Source: Actinomycetales bacterium
GTDB taxonomy: Bacteria > Actinomycetota > Actinomycetes > Actinomycetales > Cellulomonadaceae
NCBI GenBank assembly: GCA_012514835.1
Contig: JAAYZM010000230.1
Coordinates: forward strand, 1 to 7,266
Direction: 5' to 3'
Length of the DNA: 7,266 nt
A model generated the notes under the pieces. The model was not told where the DNA came from, searched no databases, and saw nothing but the letters and a program-made list of their open reading frames with translations. This document shows, piece after piece, positions 1 through 6,548 of the stretch. Position numbers and translations under genes: made by a program. Position 1 is the stretch's first letter, and every line of letters begins with the position of its first letter.

Positions 1-223
1 GCGAGCTGCTCGCACGCGGGCAAAAATAAAGACAGTGCGCACCGCGCAGGGGGCAGGCGATGCGCACCGTCGGCGACTAGTCTGCCCCCGATCCGGCCCG
101 GATGCAAGCCCCCTCGAATCGATCCGGTGACTTCTCCGGTTCGTCCGGTTCGGGCTGTGTCCGCAAGGATGCTCTCGTTTGCAGCGCAAGGGGCCCGGCG
201 TCGGGCACAGGTCCCGCGCCCGG
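1..223. other. Non-coding tail downstream of the regulator gene
   Basis: I find no convincing gene here. The stretch holds an A-rich island (caaaaataaaga, 21-32) that is unusual in this GC-rich DNA, a direct repeat TGCGCACCG (36-44 and 61-69), an 8-base inverted repeat GGGGGCAG/CTGCCCCC (49-56 and 82-89, loop of 25), a small dyad ATCCG-gcc-CGGAT (91-103), and a tandem TCCGGTTCG pair (135-152). A CGGGC/GCCCG hairpin (202-206 with 218-222) begins two bases after the regulator's stop codon and could help end its transcript. In plus frame 3 the first bases read ELLARGQK followed by TAA at 27-29, which could be the last codons of a convergent gene lying mostly outside the window. Eight codons are too few to claim it. 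Confidence 0.6.
21..48 (-). terminator. Candidate rho-independent terminator for the minus-strand regulator
   Basis: Read on the minus strand, the transcript leaving the regulator gene meets a 5-bp GC stem TGCGC-GGT-GCGCA (48 down to 36), then CTGTCTTTATTTTTG (35 down to 21), a clear T-rich tract. The stem is short, and a five-base gap separates it from the first T run, so it is not an ideal terminator. The GGGGGCAG/CTGCCCCC inverted repeat just before it on this strand could strengthen folding. It lies about 175 bases after the stop codon. The same A/T island could instead mark the end of a convergent plus-strand gene. Confidence 0.4.
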
Positions 224-2968
224 TCAGCGCAGGACGCCGGCGAGGTCCTCGCGCGAGTGCACCCCGAGCTTCGCGAACACGCGCGCAAGGTGCGAGTCGA
301 TCGTGCGCACCGAGAGGGTCAGCCGCTGCGCGATCGCCCGGCTCGTCATGCCACCTGCGGCGAGCAGCGCAATCTCCTGCTCGCGCGCCGTGAGGCTCGC
401 GATCGGCGCCGCGGGCGGGAGCCACAGGCCCGCCCGGTTGAGCTCACGCTCGGCGATCCGGGCGAGGTCCGCGTCCTCCGCGACGAGCGCGCGCACGTGG
501 TCGCGCAAGAAGCCCGCGCGCGTTCCCTCGACGCGCTCCGCAAGAGTCTCGACGCGGCGCAGGACGGCATCGTGCTCGGCCGAGCGAGCACCACGGTCGA
601 CGACGACGGCGCGGTGCAGCGCCTCGAGCTCGACGCGCCAGAGCCCTTGAGACCGGGCACGCGCGGCAAGCTCGAGCGCCACGGTGAGCGCCATCGGCTC
701 GCGCAGCCACATCATCGTCTCGACGAGCACGAGCTCGACCTGGGCCTCGACGCACCCGCCCCCGCGCACCGGAGTCTCGCGGCACTGCGCCACGAGCGCC
801 CTCGCGCCGACGGCGTCACCGACCGCCGCTGCGGCGAGCGCCTCGGCCGCGAGCGTGAGCCGGGTCAGGCTCCCGAGGTCGACACGACGCACCCGCACGT
901 TCGCGGACTTGAGCTCGCTGCGTGCGGTCGACCACGCGCCCTGGGCGATCGCGTCGAAGCCGCGGTGCATGTGCAGACCCGTCCAGTCGACCGCTCCGGG
1001 GACAGCGTCCTCGAACATCGCCTGCATCTCCCCACCGCCGCTCGCACCGCGCCACATGCGCGCGGCGTACTGCGTGAAGATCAGGTCGCTCGGCCCCCAC
1101 CGGTACGTCTTGACCCCACGCACCGCGGCGGGCATGTAGCGGCGGAACAGCTCGTCGCACTCGTTGAAGCGCCCGATCATCGCGAGCGCGACGATCGCAC
1201 CGCCTACGAGCGGCACGACGGCCTCCTCCTCCTCGGGGTCAGCGATCTCGGCGAGCAGGCCGTCGAGCGCCTCGGGCACGCGCCCCGCCCACCCGAGGTG
1301 CGACAGCCGGGCGCGCACGAGGCGGGTCGTCGCGACGCGCGCCGCCTCGGAGTCGATCGCGGTGACCCGCGCGAGCCCCGCGTCGAGCACCTCGAGCGCG
1401 GAGTCGAGGTCGTCGCCGCGGTAGTGGGCGTTCTGCGCCTCGAGGACGTCGGTGCGCACCGTGAGCGCGATGACGTCGTCGGCGTCGTGGGGAAGGGTCG
1501 CGAGGATCTCGCGCGCCTCGCGGAAGTCGTGCTGCGCAAGCTCGCGCGAACCGAAGTGGCGCCACGCCTCGGCCCGGCACAGCAGCAGCTCGACGCGGAC
1601 CAGGTCGGCACGCACCCGTCCCTCGGCCGTGTCGGCGAACCCCCCGCGGCTCGCGTGCACGCGGATCATCTCGCTCGCGAAGGCGACCGCCGTCTGCCGG
1701 TTGAGGCTCTCCATCGACGCGTCGTACCCGTCGCGCAAGATCCGGTCGGGCACCTCGACGCCGTGCGTCACGGCCCGGTTGACCCACCGCAAGAGGTCGT
1801 CGGGGCTCCCGACGCGGGCGACGTACCCGACGACGGCGCCCTCGAGCACCTCACGCTGTCGGCTCGCCGAGGTGAGCGAGGCGACCGCGTCGCCGTACAG
1901 GGGGTGCGTGATGCGCAGCACGATCTCGTTCGCGCCACCCTCGACGGGTTCCTCGGTCGAGCACACGAGGCCGAGCGCGAGGAGCTCCTGGACCGCCGAG
2001 CGGGGGTGGCGGTCGAGCACCTTGTGGAGCGGCTGGGGGCCACCGAGCGCGATCTCCTCGAGGAGGCGGCGCACGTCGTCACCGACGTTCGCGACGTCGT
2101 GGGCGACGACGTCGAGGAGGCGTCGGCTCGTGCTCGCCTCGCCCTCCCACACCCAGACACCGTCCGCGCGCGAGAGGTCGCCCGCGTGACGCAGGTCGCG
2201 CACGAGCTCGGCGAGGTAGAACACGTTGCCGTTCGTGAGACGCCACAGGCGGTGCACGGCCTCGGCCGTCACGGGCCCGCCGAGCTCGGCGACGAGGAAG
2301 CTCTCGGTCTGCGGGAAGTCGAGCGGCTCGACGTCGACGCGCTCGAGGACGCCGTCGCGCCACGTCTCGATCCACGGCGACCACGAGGCGGCCGAGGGAC
2401 GCGCCGAGACGAGCACGACGACCGGTTCGTGCCGCGCGAGCCAGTCGACGACCTGGCTCGAGGCGGCGTCGAGCAGGTGCGCGTTCTCGACGCGCAGCAC
2501 GAGGAGCGGCTCGCCGTCCCCCGCGACCCCCTCGTCCAGGGCGGCACGGTCGCGCAGCGTCTCGACGACGGCCCGCGCGACGCGCGAGGACCCCACCCCG
2601 AGCAGCGCTTCGTCCCCGAGGAGCGGCTCGAGCGCACCGAAGGGCATCGCGCGGCGGGCCGCGGTCGCGGTCAGGGTCAGGACGAACGCACCCTCGGCGA
2701 CGAGCTCTCCCACCACGAGGTTCACGAGATGGGTCTTGCCGACCCCCGCGTCACCGACCACGAGCGCCCCGTGCCCCGTGCGCACGAGCTCGCCGAGCCG
2801 GGCGACGAGCTCGGGCCGGGTCGCGTGGGTCGTCGCCGGACGACCCTGGCGCTGGAGCGGGGTCGAGACCTCGGACACGACCGGCCCCCTCGCGGCACGG
2901 GCGCGGCGGGACGACCGCGCCGGTGCGGTGGTGTCGTGCGGTGCTGCGGGCTCAGATCCGACTGTCAT
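224..2968 (-). CDS. Large ATP-binding LuxR-family (LAL-type) transcription regulator
   Basis: This 914-residue protein has the LAL/MalT-like plan: an N-terminal AAA/STAND ATPase, a long helical middle, and a C-terminal LuxR DNA-binding domain. After an Arg/Ala-rich leader (about 1-45) comes a clean Walker A, GDAGVGKT (72-79). The Walker B segment LLVLRVENAHLLD (155-167) is degenerate, with E161-N162 where the family usually has Asp-Asp. Further family landmarks are LVSARP (186-191), GNVFYLAEL (247-255) and RITHPLYGDAV (352-362). Residues about 400-820 are Ala/Leu/Arg-rich helices, plausibly TPR-like. The helix-turn-helix (857-914) is intact: LTAREQEI, then RAIAQRLTLSVRTIDSHL and KLGVHS. The ATG has a well-placed GAAGGA (2974-2979, five-base spacer). 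It is transcribed away from the contractile-system operon across a shared 366-base region, so it is the likely local regulator. Its ligand and target are unknown. No membrane segment or signal peptide is seen, so it should be cytoplasmic. Confidence 0.93.
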   Translation of the reverse strand: MTVGSEPAAPHDTTAPARSSRRARAARGPVVSEVSTPLQRQGRPATTHATRPELVARLGELVRTGHGALVVGDAGVGKTHLVNLVVGELVAEGAFVLTLTATAARRAMPFGALEPLLGDEALLGVGSSRVARAVVETLRDRAALDEGVAGDGEPLLVLRVENAHLLDAASSQVVDWLARHEPVVVLVSARPSAASWSPWIETWRDGVLERVDVEPLDFPQTESFLVAELGGPVTAEAVHRLWRLTNGNVFYLAELVRDLRHAGDLSRADGVWVWEGEASTSRRLLDVVAHDVANVGDDVRRLLEEIALGGPQPLHKVLDRHPRSAVQELLALGLVCSTEEPVEGGANEIVLRITHPLYGDAVASLTSASRQREVLEGAVVGYVARVGSPDDLLRWVNRAVTHGVEVPDRILRDGYDASMESLNRQTAVAFASEMIRVHASRGGFADTAEGRVRADLVRVELLLCRAEAWRHFGSRELAQHDFREAREILATLPHDADDVIALTVRTDVLEAQNAHYRGDDLDSALEVLDAGLARVTAIDSEAARVATTRLVRARLSHLGWAGRVPEALDGLLAEIADPEEEEAVVPLVGGAIVALAMIGRFNECDELFRRYMPAAVRGVKTYRWGPSDLIFTQYAARMWRGASGGGEMQAMFEDAVPGAVDWTGLHMHRGFDAIAQGAWSTARSELKSANVRVRRVDLGSLTRLTLAAEALAAAAVGDAVGARALVAQCRETPVRGGGCVEAQVELVLVETMMWLREPMALTVALELAARARSQGLWRVELEALHRAVVVDRGARSAEHDAVLRRVETLAERVEGTRAGFLRDHVRALVAEDADLARIAERELNRAGLWLPPAAPIASLTAREQEIALLAAGGMTSRAIAQRLTLSVRTIDSHLARVFAKLGVHSREDLAGVLR

Positions 2969-3334
2969 GCGGGTCCTTCGTGGTGGGCGAGCGCCTCGGG
3001 TCCCGCGGCGCGCCGCTCAGGGAAGGTGCTCGGGACCGGGGCAGGTTCCGCGTCGTTACCCCTGGGACATCGGCCTGGACGGGTCCGTGGTTGAGGGATA
3101 CGGACACCTGTCTCACAGTCCGGCAAGAGACGAACGTCCCGGTCGCGGGGTGCGCGAGCGCAAAGGCTGTGCACCGCTGGCGAGATGAGCGGGATGTCCG
3201 GTTCCGCGCCGGAAACCTGGGTACCGATTACCGATGACCGCTCGAGGTGACCGTCCCTACGTTGTCAACGACACCGTCGTCCGCCGTCCCGAGGTCCGCC
3301 CGGTCCACCCGGCGGCCACCGAGAAGAGGAACCC
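2969..3334. promoter_or_regulatory. Divergent promoter region between regulator and sheath operon
   Basis: No gene is seen here; the short open frames lack ribosome-binding sites and family features. As the only space between two outward-facing transcripts, it must hold the promoters of both, unless the regulator is read from elsewhere. Visible elements are: a repeated 9-mer GGTTCCGCG (3044-3052 and 3200-3208), the second copy forming the dyad TTCCG-CGC-CGGAA (3202-3214) inside GGTT-N10-AACC (3200-3217); CGGAC/GTCCG (3101-3105 and 3118-3122); tandem TACCGAT copies (3222-3228, 3229-3235); and the palindrome CGTTGTCAACG (3260-3270). These sites could be bound by the adjacent LuxR protein or by developmental regulators. 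No convincing -10/-35 pair for the minus-strand gene was found. Confidence 0.65.
3234..3263 (+). promoter_or_regulatory. Candidate housekeeping-type promoter of the sheath operon
   Basis: ATGACC (3234-3239) resembles a -35 box (TTGACA-like). It is followed after 18 bases by TACGTT (3258-3263), which fits the actinobacterial -10 pattern TANNNT. Transcription would start near 3270, giving a leader of roughly 65 bases before the sheath GTG. The -35 overlaps the second TACCGAT repeat and the -10 overlaps the palindrome CGTTGTCAACG, so a repressor or activator could sit directly on it. Such matches arise easily by chance, hence low confidence. Confidence 0.3.
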
Positions 3335-4903
3335 GTGCCGACCTACACAGCCCCCGGCGTCTACGTCGAAGAGATCCCGTCGTCCCAGAAGGTGCTGACC
3401 TCAGCGCCCACCGCGGTGACCGCGTTCGTCGGCTTCACCGCCTCCGCCCCGACCGACGACCCGAACGACCCGCAGGGCCTCGCCCCGCGGCTCGTGACGA
3501 GCTGGACCCAGTTCGAGTCCCTCTACGGCGGCTTCGTCGAGGGCGCCATGCTCCCGCTCGCGGTGCACGGCTACTTCCTCAACGGCGGGACGCAGGCGTA
3601 CATCGTGCGCGTGCCGAACGCCGAGCCGGCGGGCGAGCCCGCCCGCGCGGCGCTCCCCGCGGCGGACCGCGCGCTCGGTCTGCCGGTGCGCGTCGAGTCG
3701 GTCGAGCCGGACGCCGACATCGCGATCCAGGTGACCCCGGACGACGTCGCCGACGACGCCGAGGGCGCCGCCCCCTTCACGATCACGATCATCGAGGACG
3801 GCGAGGCCGTCGAGACGTACGAGGGCCTGACGCTCGACGGCGACCGTTCGGTCGCGAGCGTCGTCAACGCGACGTCGACCCGCGTCAAGATCGAGGTCGA
3901 CCTCGCCGAGGACGTCGACCTCTCGGCCCAGCTCGACCTGCTGCGGCCCGGCACGTACGAGCTCGAGAAGGCCGCCCCGGTGCCCGTGCCCGTCAACGGC
4001 CGCAAGTTCGCCGGCTCGGAGGCCTCGCGCTCGGGCATCAACGGCCTCGCGATCGCCGAGGACGTCACGATCGTCGCGGTCCCCGACCTCGTCACGGCCG
4101 CGACGAAGGAGGACGGCTCGCTCGACCTCGGTCTGTGGAAGGCCGTGCAGACCTCCCTCATCGCGCACTGCGAGCAGCACGCGAACCGCATCGCGCTGCT
4201 CGACGCCCCTCCCGGGATGACCCCCCAGCAGGTCCGCGAGTGGCGCAGCGACGTCGCGCAGTACGACTCGGCCTTCGCCGCGATGTACTACCCGTGGATC
4301 AAGGTCGAGAACCCGACCGGCTCGAACGGCAACGCCGAGATCGTCATCCCGCCCTCGGGGCACGTCGCGGGCTTGTGGGCGCGCACGGACGAGACGCGCG
4401 GCGTGTGGAAGGCCCCGGCCAACGACACCCTGCGCGGCGTGCTCGACGTCGAGCGCTCGGTCACGCAGAACGAGCAGGGTCTCATCAACCCGATCGGCAT
4501 CAACGCGATCCGCCCGTTCGGCACGCGCGGCATCCGGGTGTGGGGCGCACGGACGCTCTCCTCGGACACCGACTGGCAGTACCTCAACGTGCGCCGGCTG
4601 TTCAACATGGTCGAGTCGACGATCCTCGAGGGCACCCAGTGGGCCGTGTTCGAGCCGAACGACGTCTCGCTGTGGGAGGGCGTCAAGCGCACCCTCGGCG
4701 GCTACCTGCACGGCCTGTGGCAGTCCGGCGCGCTGTTCGGCTCGACGGCCGAGCAGGCGTACTTCGTGCGCTGCGACGAGACGACGAACACGCCCGAGAC
4801 GATCGACCAGGGCAAGCTCATCGTCGAGGTCGGTCTCGCGCCCGTGAAGCCCGCGGAGTTCGTCATCTTCCGCATCAGCCAGAACAAGCAGAGCGCTTCC
4901 TGA
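3335..4903 (+). CDS. Contractile tail sheath protein (phage sheath FI / eCIS sheath)
   Basis: This 522-residue protein is the outer contractile sheath, which polymerises round the inner tube and shortens to drive it into or through a membrane. The N-terminus carries the family signature TAPGVYVEEIPS (5-16), followed by TAVTAFVGFT (26-35). Residues about 96-215 form an acidic, variable stretch, probably the surface-exposed inserted domain. The conserved core resumes with NGLAIAEDVTIVAVPDL (236-252), YYPWIKVENP (318-327), PPSGHVAGLWARTDETRGVW (339-358) and INAIRPFGTRGIRVWGARTL (389-408). The C-terminal domain has RCDETTNTPETIDQGKLIVE (479-498) and EFVIFRISQ (508-516), the strand-exchange end of sheaths. 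The GTG start at 3335 follows AGAGGA (3325-3330, four-base spacer) and places the signature at the extreme N-terminus. It is the first gene of the operon. Length is typical, and it is the only sheath gene seen, unlike the three of Afp and PVC clusters. Confidence 0.96.
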   Translation: MPTYTAPGVYVEEIPSSQKVLTSAPTAVTAFVGFTASAPTDDPNDPQGLAPRLVTSWTQFESLYGGFVEGAMLPLAVHGYFLNGGTQAYIVRVPNAEPAGEPARAALPAADRALGLPVRVESVEPDADIAIQVTPDDVADDAEGAAPFTITIIEDGEAVETYEGLTLDGDRSVASVVNATSTRVKIEVDLAEDVDLSAQLDLLRPGTYELEKAAPVPVPVNGRKFAGSEASRSGINGLAIAEDVTIVAVPDLVTAATKEDGSLDLGLWKAVQTSLIAHCEQHANRIALLDAPPGMTPQQVREWRSDVAQYDSAFAAMYYPWIKVENPTGSNGNAEIVIPPSGHVAGLWARTDETRGVWKAPANDTLRGVLDVERSVTQNEQGLINPIGINAIRPFGTRGIRVWGARTLSSDTDWQYLNVRRLFNMVESTILEGTQWAVFEPNDVSLWEGVKRTLGGYLHGLWQSGALFGSTAEQAYFVRCDETTNTPETIDQGKLIVEVGLAPVKPAEFVIFRISQNKQSAS

Positions 4904-4946
4904 GCGGCTCTCGTCCCCCACTCACCTGAAACGCTAGGAGCCCCTC

Positions 4947-5420
4947 ATGTCCGGTCTGTTCACCGCCGACCCGATCATCTCGCAGAACTTCTTCCTCGAG
5001 ATCGACGGCAAGGTCGTCTCCGCCCTCATGTCCGTCTCGGGCCTCGACGTCGAGGTCGGCGTCGGCAAGGTCACCCAGATCGGGGAGAACGGGTCGAAGC
5101 AGCAGGTCAAATTCCTCGGCCAGACGGTCGAGGTCCCCGACCTCTCGCTCACCCGTGTCGCCCCGGCCGACGTCGACAACGACGAGCTGTGGAAGTGGTT
5201 CAAGTCGATCCGTTCGGGCGGCCTCGCGGGCGACCGCGCGGGCAACCGCAAGAACGGCTCGGTCGTGCTGTTCGACGCGAGCTCGCAGGAGGTCGCGCGG
5301 TTCAACTTCTTCAACGGCTGGCCGTCGAAGATCTCGACCGACCAGCTCTCGGTCGACGGTCAGGACGCGATCAAGGAGACCGTCACGCTGGTCATCGAGC
5401 GCCTCGAGCGGGTCAAGTGA
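4947..5420 (+). CDS. Inner tube protein 1 (T4 gp19 / Hcp-fold phage tail protein)
   Basis: This 157-residue protein is the main inner-tube subunit; rings of it stack inside the sheath and form the conduit expelled on contraction. The family pattern covers its full length: DPIISQNFFLEIDGKVV (8-24), the SVSGLDVEV turn (29-37), the surface loop KVTQIGENGSKQQVKFLGQ (41-59), the Trp-containing WKWFKSI helix (82-88), FNFFNGWPSKI (119-129), and the closing strand ETVTLVIERLERV (144-156). The length is typical for eCIS tubes. The ATG at 4947 has an ideal AGGAG (4936-4940, six-base spacer), the strongest ribosome-binding site in the operon, fitting a protein needed in as many copies as the sheath. Only 43 bases separate it from the sheath stop, with no terminator-like hairpin between them. 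Its last bases overlap the next start (GTGA, 5417-5420). Confidence 0.94.
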   Translation: MSGLFTADPIISQNFFLEIDGKVVSALMSVSGLDVEVGVGKVTQIGENGSKQQVKFLGQTVEVPDLSLTRVAPADVDNDELWKWFKSIRSGGLAGDRAGNRKNGSVVLFDASSQEVARFNFFNGWPSKISTDQLSVDGQDAIKETVTLVIERLERVK

Positions 5421-5899
5421 GCCTGCGCACCCGGTACGAGTTCACCCTCCCTCGCGGTTACGTCGACCGCGAGGGAGCGGTGCACCGGCACGGCGTCATG
5501 CGGCTCGCGACCGCGCGCGACGAGCTCGAGCCGCTGCGCGACCCGACGATCCAGGGCCCGGACGACCCCCGCCTGACGATCGTCGTGCTCGCGCGGGTGG
5601 TCGAGAAGCTCGGCTCGGTCGAGCTCGTCACGCCGCACGAGATCGAGAACCTCTTCGCCGCCGACCTCGCCTACCTGCAGGACTTCTACGGCGTGATCAA
5701 CTTCGGCACGCAGGAGGAGTTCGACGCGTTCGTCGCCGAGCACGCCGAGCTCGCCCCCGCCACGCAGACAGCCCCGTCGGCGACCTCTCCCGCCGGCGAC
5801 GCCGCGCACGACGACGCCCCCGGGCAGGCGCCGAGCGCGCCGTCCGCCCCGCGTCCGGGCAGGTCGGCGATCGAGGAGCTTCCCGCAGAGACGCGGTGA
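5417..5899 (+). CDS. Phage tail assembly (chaperone-like) protein of contractile injection systems
   Basis: This 160-residue protein resembles the tail-assembly proteins (Mu gp41/TAC-like) found next to tube genes in phage and eCIS clusters. Its role is inferred from the family: probably a chaperone working with the tape measure, not part of the finished particle. Conserved stretches are FTLPRGYVDREG (9-20), HRHGVMRLATARDELEPLRD (23-42), LTIVVLARVVEKLGSVELV (53-71) and IENLFAADLAYLQDFYGVIN (76-95). Residues about 112-147 are Ala/Pro/Ser-rich and look disordered, a tail beyond the usual compact domain. I chose GTG 5417, which gives the 4-base GTGA overlap with tube protein 1 and starts exactly at the conserved block; upstream in-frame codons merely shadow the tube gene. 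Ribosome binding is weak, so translation is probably coupled. The stop TGA (5897-5899) is in the same frame as the following gene, only two codons before its start. Confidence 0.85.
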   Translation: MSLRTRYEFTLPRGYVDREGAVHRHGVMRLATARDELEPLRDPTIQGPDDPRLTIVVLARVVEKLGSVELVTPHEIENLFAADLAYLQDFYGVINFGTQEEFDAFVAEHAELAPATQTAPSATSPAGDAAHDDAPGQAPSAPSAPRPGRSAIEELPAETR

Positions 5900-5905
5900 C
5901 GAACC

Positions 5906-6085
5906 GTGCTGCGCTACCCCGTCGACGCCTTGTGGCAGGAGATCGCGTACCTCGCGTACCACCTGCACTGGCCGATCGGTGACCTGCTCGACCTCGAGCA
6001 CCTCGACCGCGTCCGCATGGTGCGCGCGGTCGCGACGATGAACGAACGAGCCTGGGAGGCGGTGCGTGACAATGTCGGTTCCTGA
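5906..6085 (+). CDS. Small DUF6760-type protein of eCIS clusters
   Basis: This 59-residue protein matches, from memory, the short DUF6760 family found between the tube genes of contractile injection clusters. The recognisable part is YPVDALWQEIAYLAYHLHWP (4-23), then DLLDLEHLDRVRMV (26-39) and a helical tail with MNERAWEAV (45-53). In relatives the pattern is YP-D-LYEEVA-IAYH-HW followed by a LEH-R-R element. The function is unknown; its place right after the assembly protein suggests an assembly or chaperone partner, or an extension of it. GTG 5906 is the first start after the in-frame TGA at 5897 and puts the conserved YP at residues 4-5. No good Shine-Dalgarno is seen, so coupled translation is likely. 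Its 3' end overlaps the next gene by 20 bases. GC-rich third positions support coding despite the size. Confidence 0.82.
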   Translation: MLRYPVDALWQEIAYLAYHLHWPIGDLLDLEHLDRVRMVRAVATMNERAWEAVRDNVGS

Positions 6086-6548
6086 CGACGTCCAGCCGCT
6101 CGGTGGCGAGCTGTCGAGCGCGGGACTGTTCCTGTTCGAGGTCGACGGCGTGCCGATCGGCCGCTTCAAGGAGGTCACGGGGCTGCGCCTCGACGTCACG
6201 GTCGAGGAGTACGTCGAAGGCGGGCAGAACGCCTACGTCCACCAGCTGCCCGGCGTGATGCGCTGGCCGAACATCGTCCTGACGCGCGGGCTCGTCGAGT
6301 CCGACGCGCTGTTCGCGTGGGTCCAGAAATCCTCGGGCGAGGGCTTCGCGGGCGCGGAGAACACCCTGACCCGGGCGACCGGTGCGGTCACGGTCGTCAA
6401 CCACCGGGGCGAGCGGCTGCGCTCGTGGGAGGTGCAGGGGGTGTTCGCGGTCTCCTGGAGCGGCCCGAGCCTGTCCTCGGACTCCGAGGACCCGCTCACC
6501 GAGACCCTCGAGGTCGCCCACAACGGCTTCCGGTCCACGACGCTATGA
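6066..6548 (+). CDS. Second tube-fold protein (gp19/Hcp family), probable tube-initiator
   Basis: This 160-residue protein is a divergent paralogue of tube protein 1. Shared landmarks are FLFEVDGVPIG (22-32, compare FFLEIDGKVV), the EVTGLRLDVTVEEY turn (36-49), the NIVLTRG strand (69-75), FAWVQKSSGEGF (83-94) and the closing WEVQGVFAVSWSGPSL (121-136) with ETLEVAHNGF (146-155). The -ETLEVAHNG- ending is typical of eCIS tube proteins. By analogy with Afp5-like proteins it probably forms the ring at the baseplate end rather than the bulk tube; that role is inferred from gene order. GGGAGG (6054-6059) lies six bases before GTG 6066 and twelve before ATG 6072, so GTG is favoured, but the ATG cannot be excluded. 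It overlaps the DUF6760 gene by 20 bases (14 if ATG is used) and the next gene by ATGA (6545-6548). A short SSDSEDPL segment (137-144) precedes the final strand. Confidence 0.9.
   Translation: MTMSVPDDVQPLGGELSSAGLFLFEVDGVPIGRFKEVTGLRLDVTVEEYVEGGQNAYVHQLPGVMRWPNIVLTRGLVESDALFAWVQKSSGEGFAGAENTLTRATGAVTVVNHRGERLRSWEVQGVFAVSWSGPSLSSDSEDPLTETLEVAHNGFRSTTL

Noticed and set aside
3..29. End of a convergent plus-strand gene (ELLARGQK then TAA)
   Set aside because: Plausible, but eight codons are not enough evidence; noted within the non-coding tail entry.
179..3094. Very long open frame (971 codons) on the plus strand antisense to the regulator
   Set aside because: It is Arg/His/Glu/Asp-rich nonsense with no domain, mirrors the regulator codons, and has no ribosome-binding site. 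Long antisense frames are expected in DNA this GC-rich, and the minus-strand protein has intact Walker A and LuxR motifs.
2923..3237. Possible small plus-strand gene spanning the divergent promoter
   Set aside because: It begins inside the regulator's 5' end, has no ribosome-binding site or family similarity, and its composition looks random.
3211..3240. ECF-sigma type promoter starting with GGAAAC
   Set aside because: No matching CGTT/GTT -10 element lies at 16-19 bases downstream, so the TANNNT-type promoter further right was preferred.
3401..4921. Long minus-strand open frame (506 codons) opposite the sheath
   Set aside because: The sheath reading is unmistakable; the antisense product is Arg/Asp/Val-rich without recognisable motifs.
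3335..6548. Ordinary prophage tail region
   Set aside because: Two tube paralogues after a single sheath, with DUF6760 between, fits injection systems better, and no phage head or packaging gene is seen. It is not fully excluded because only part of the cluster is visible.
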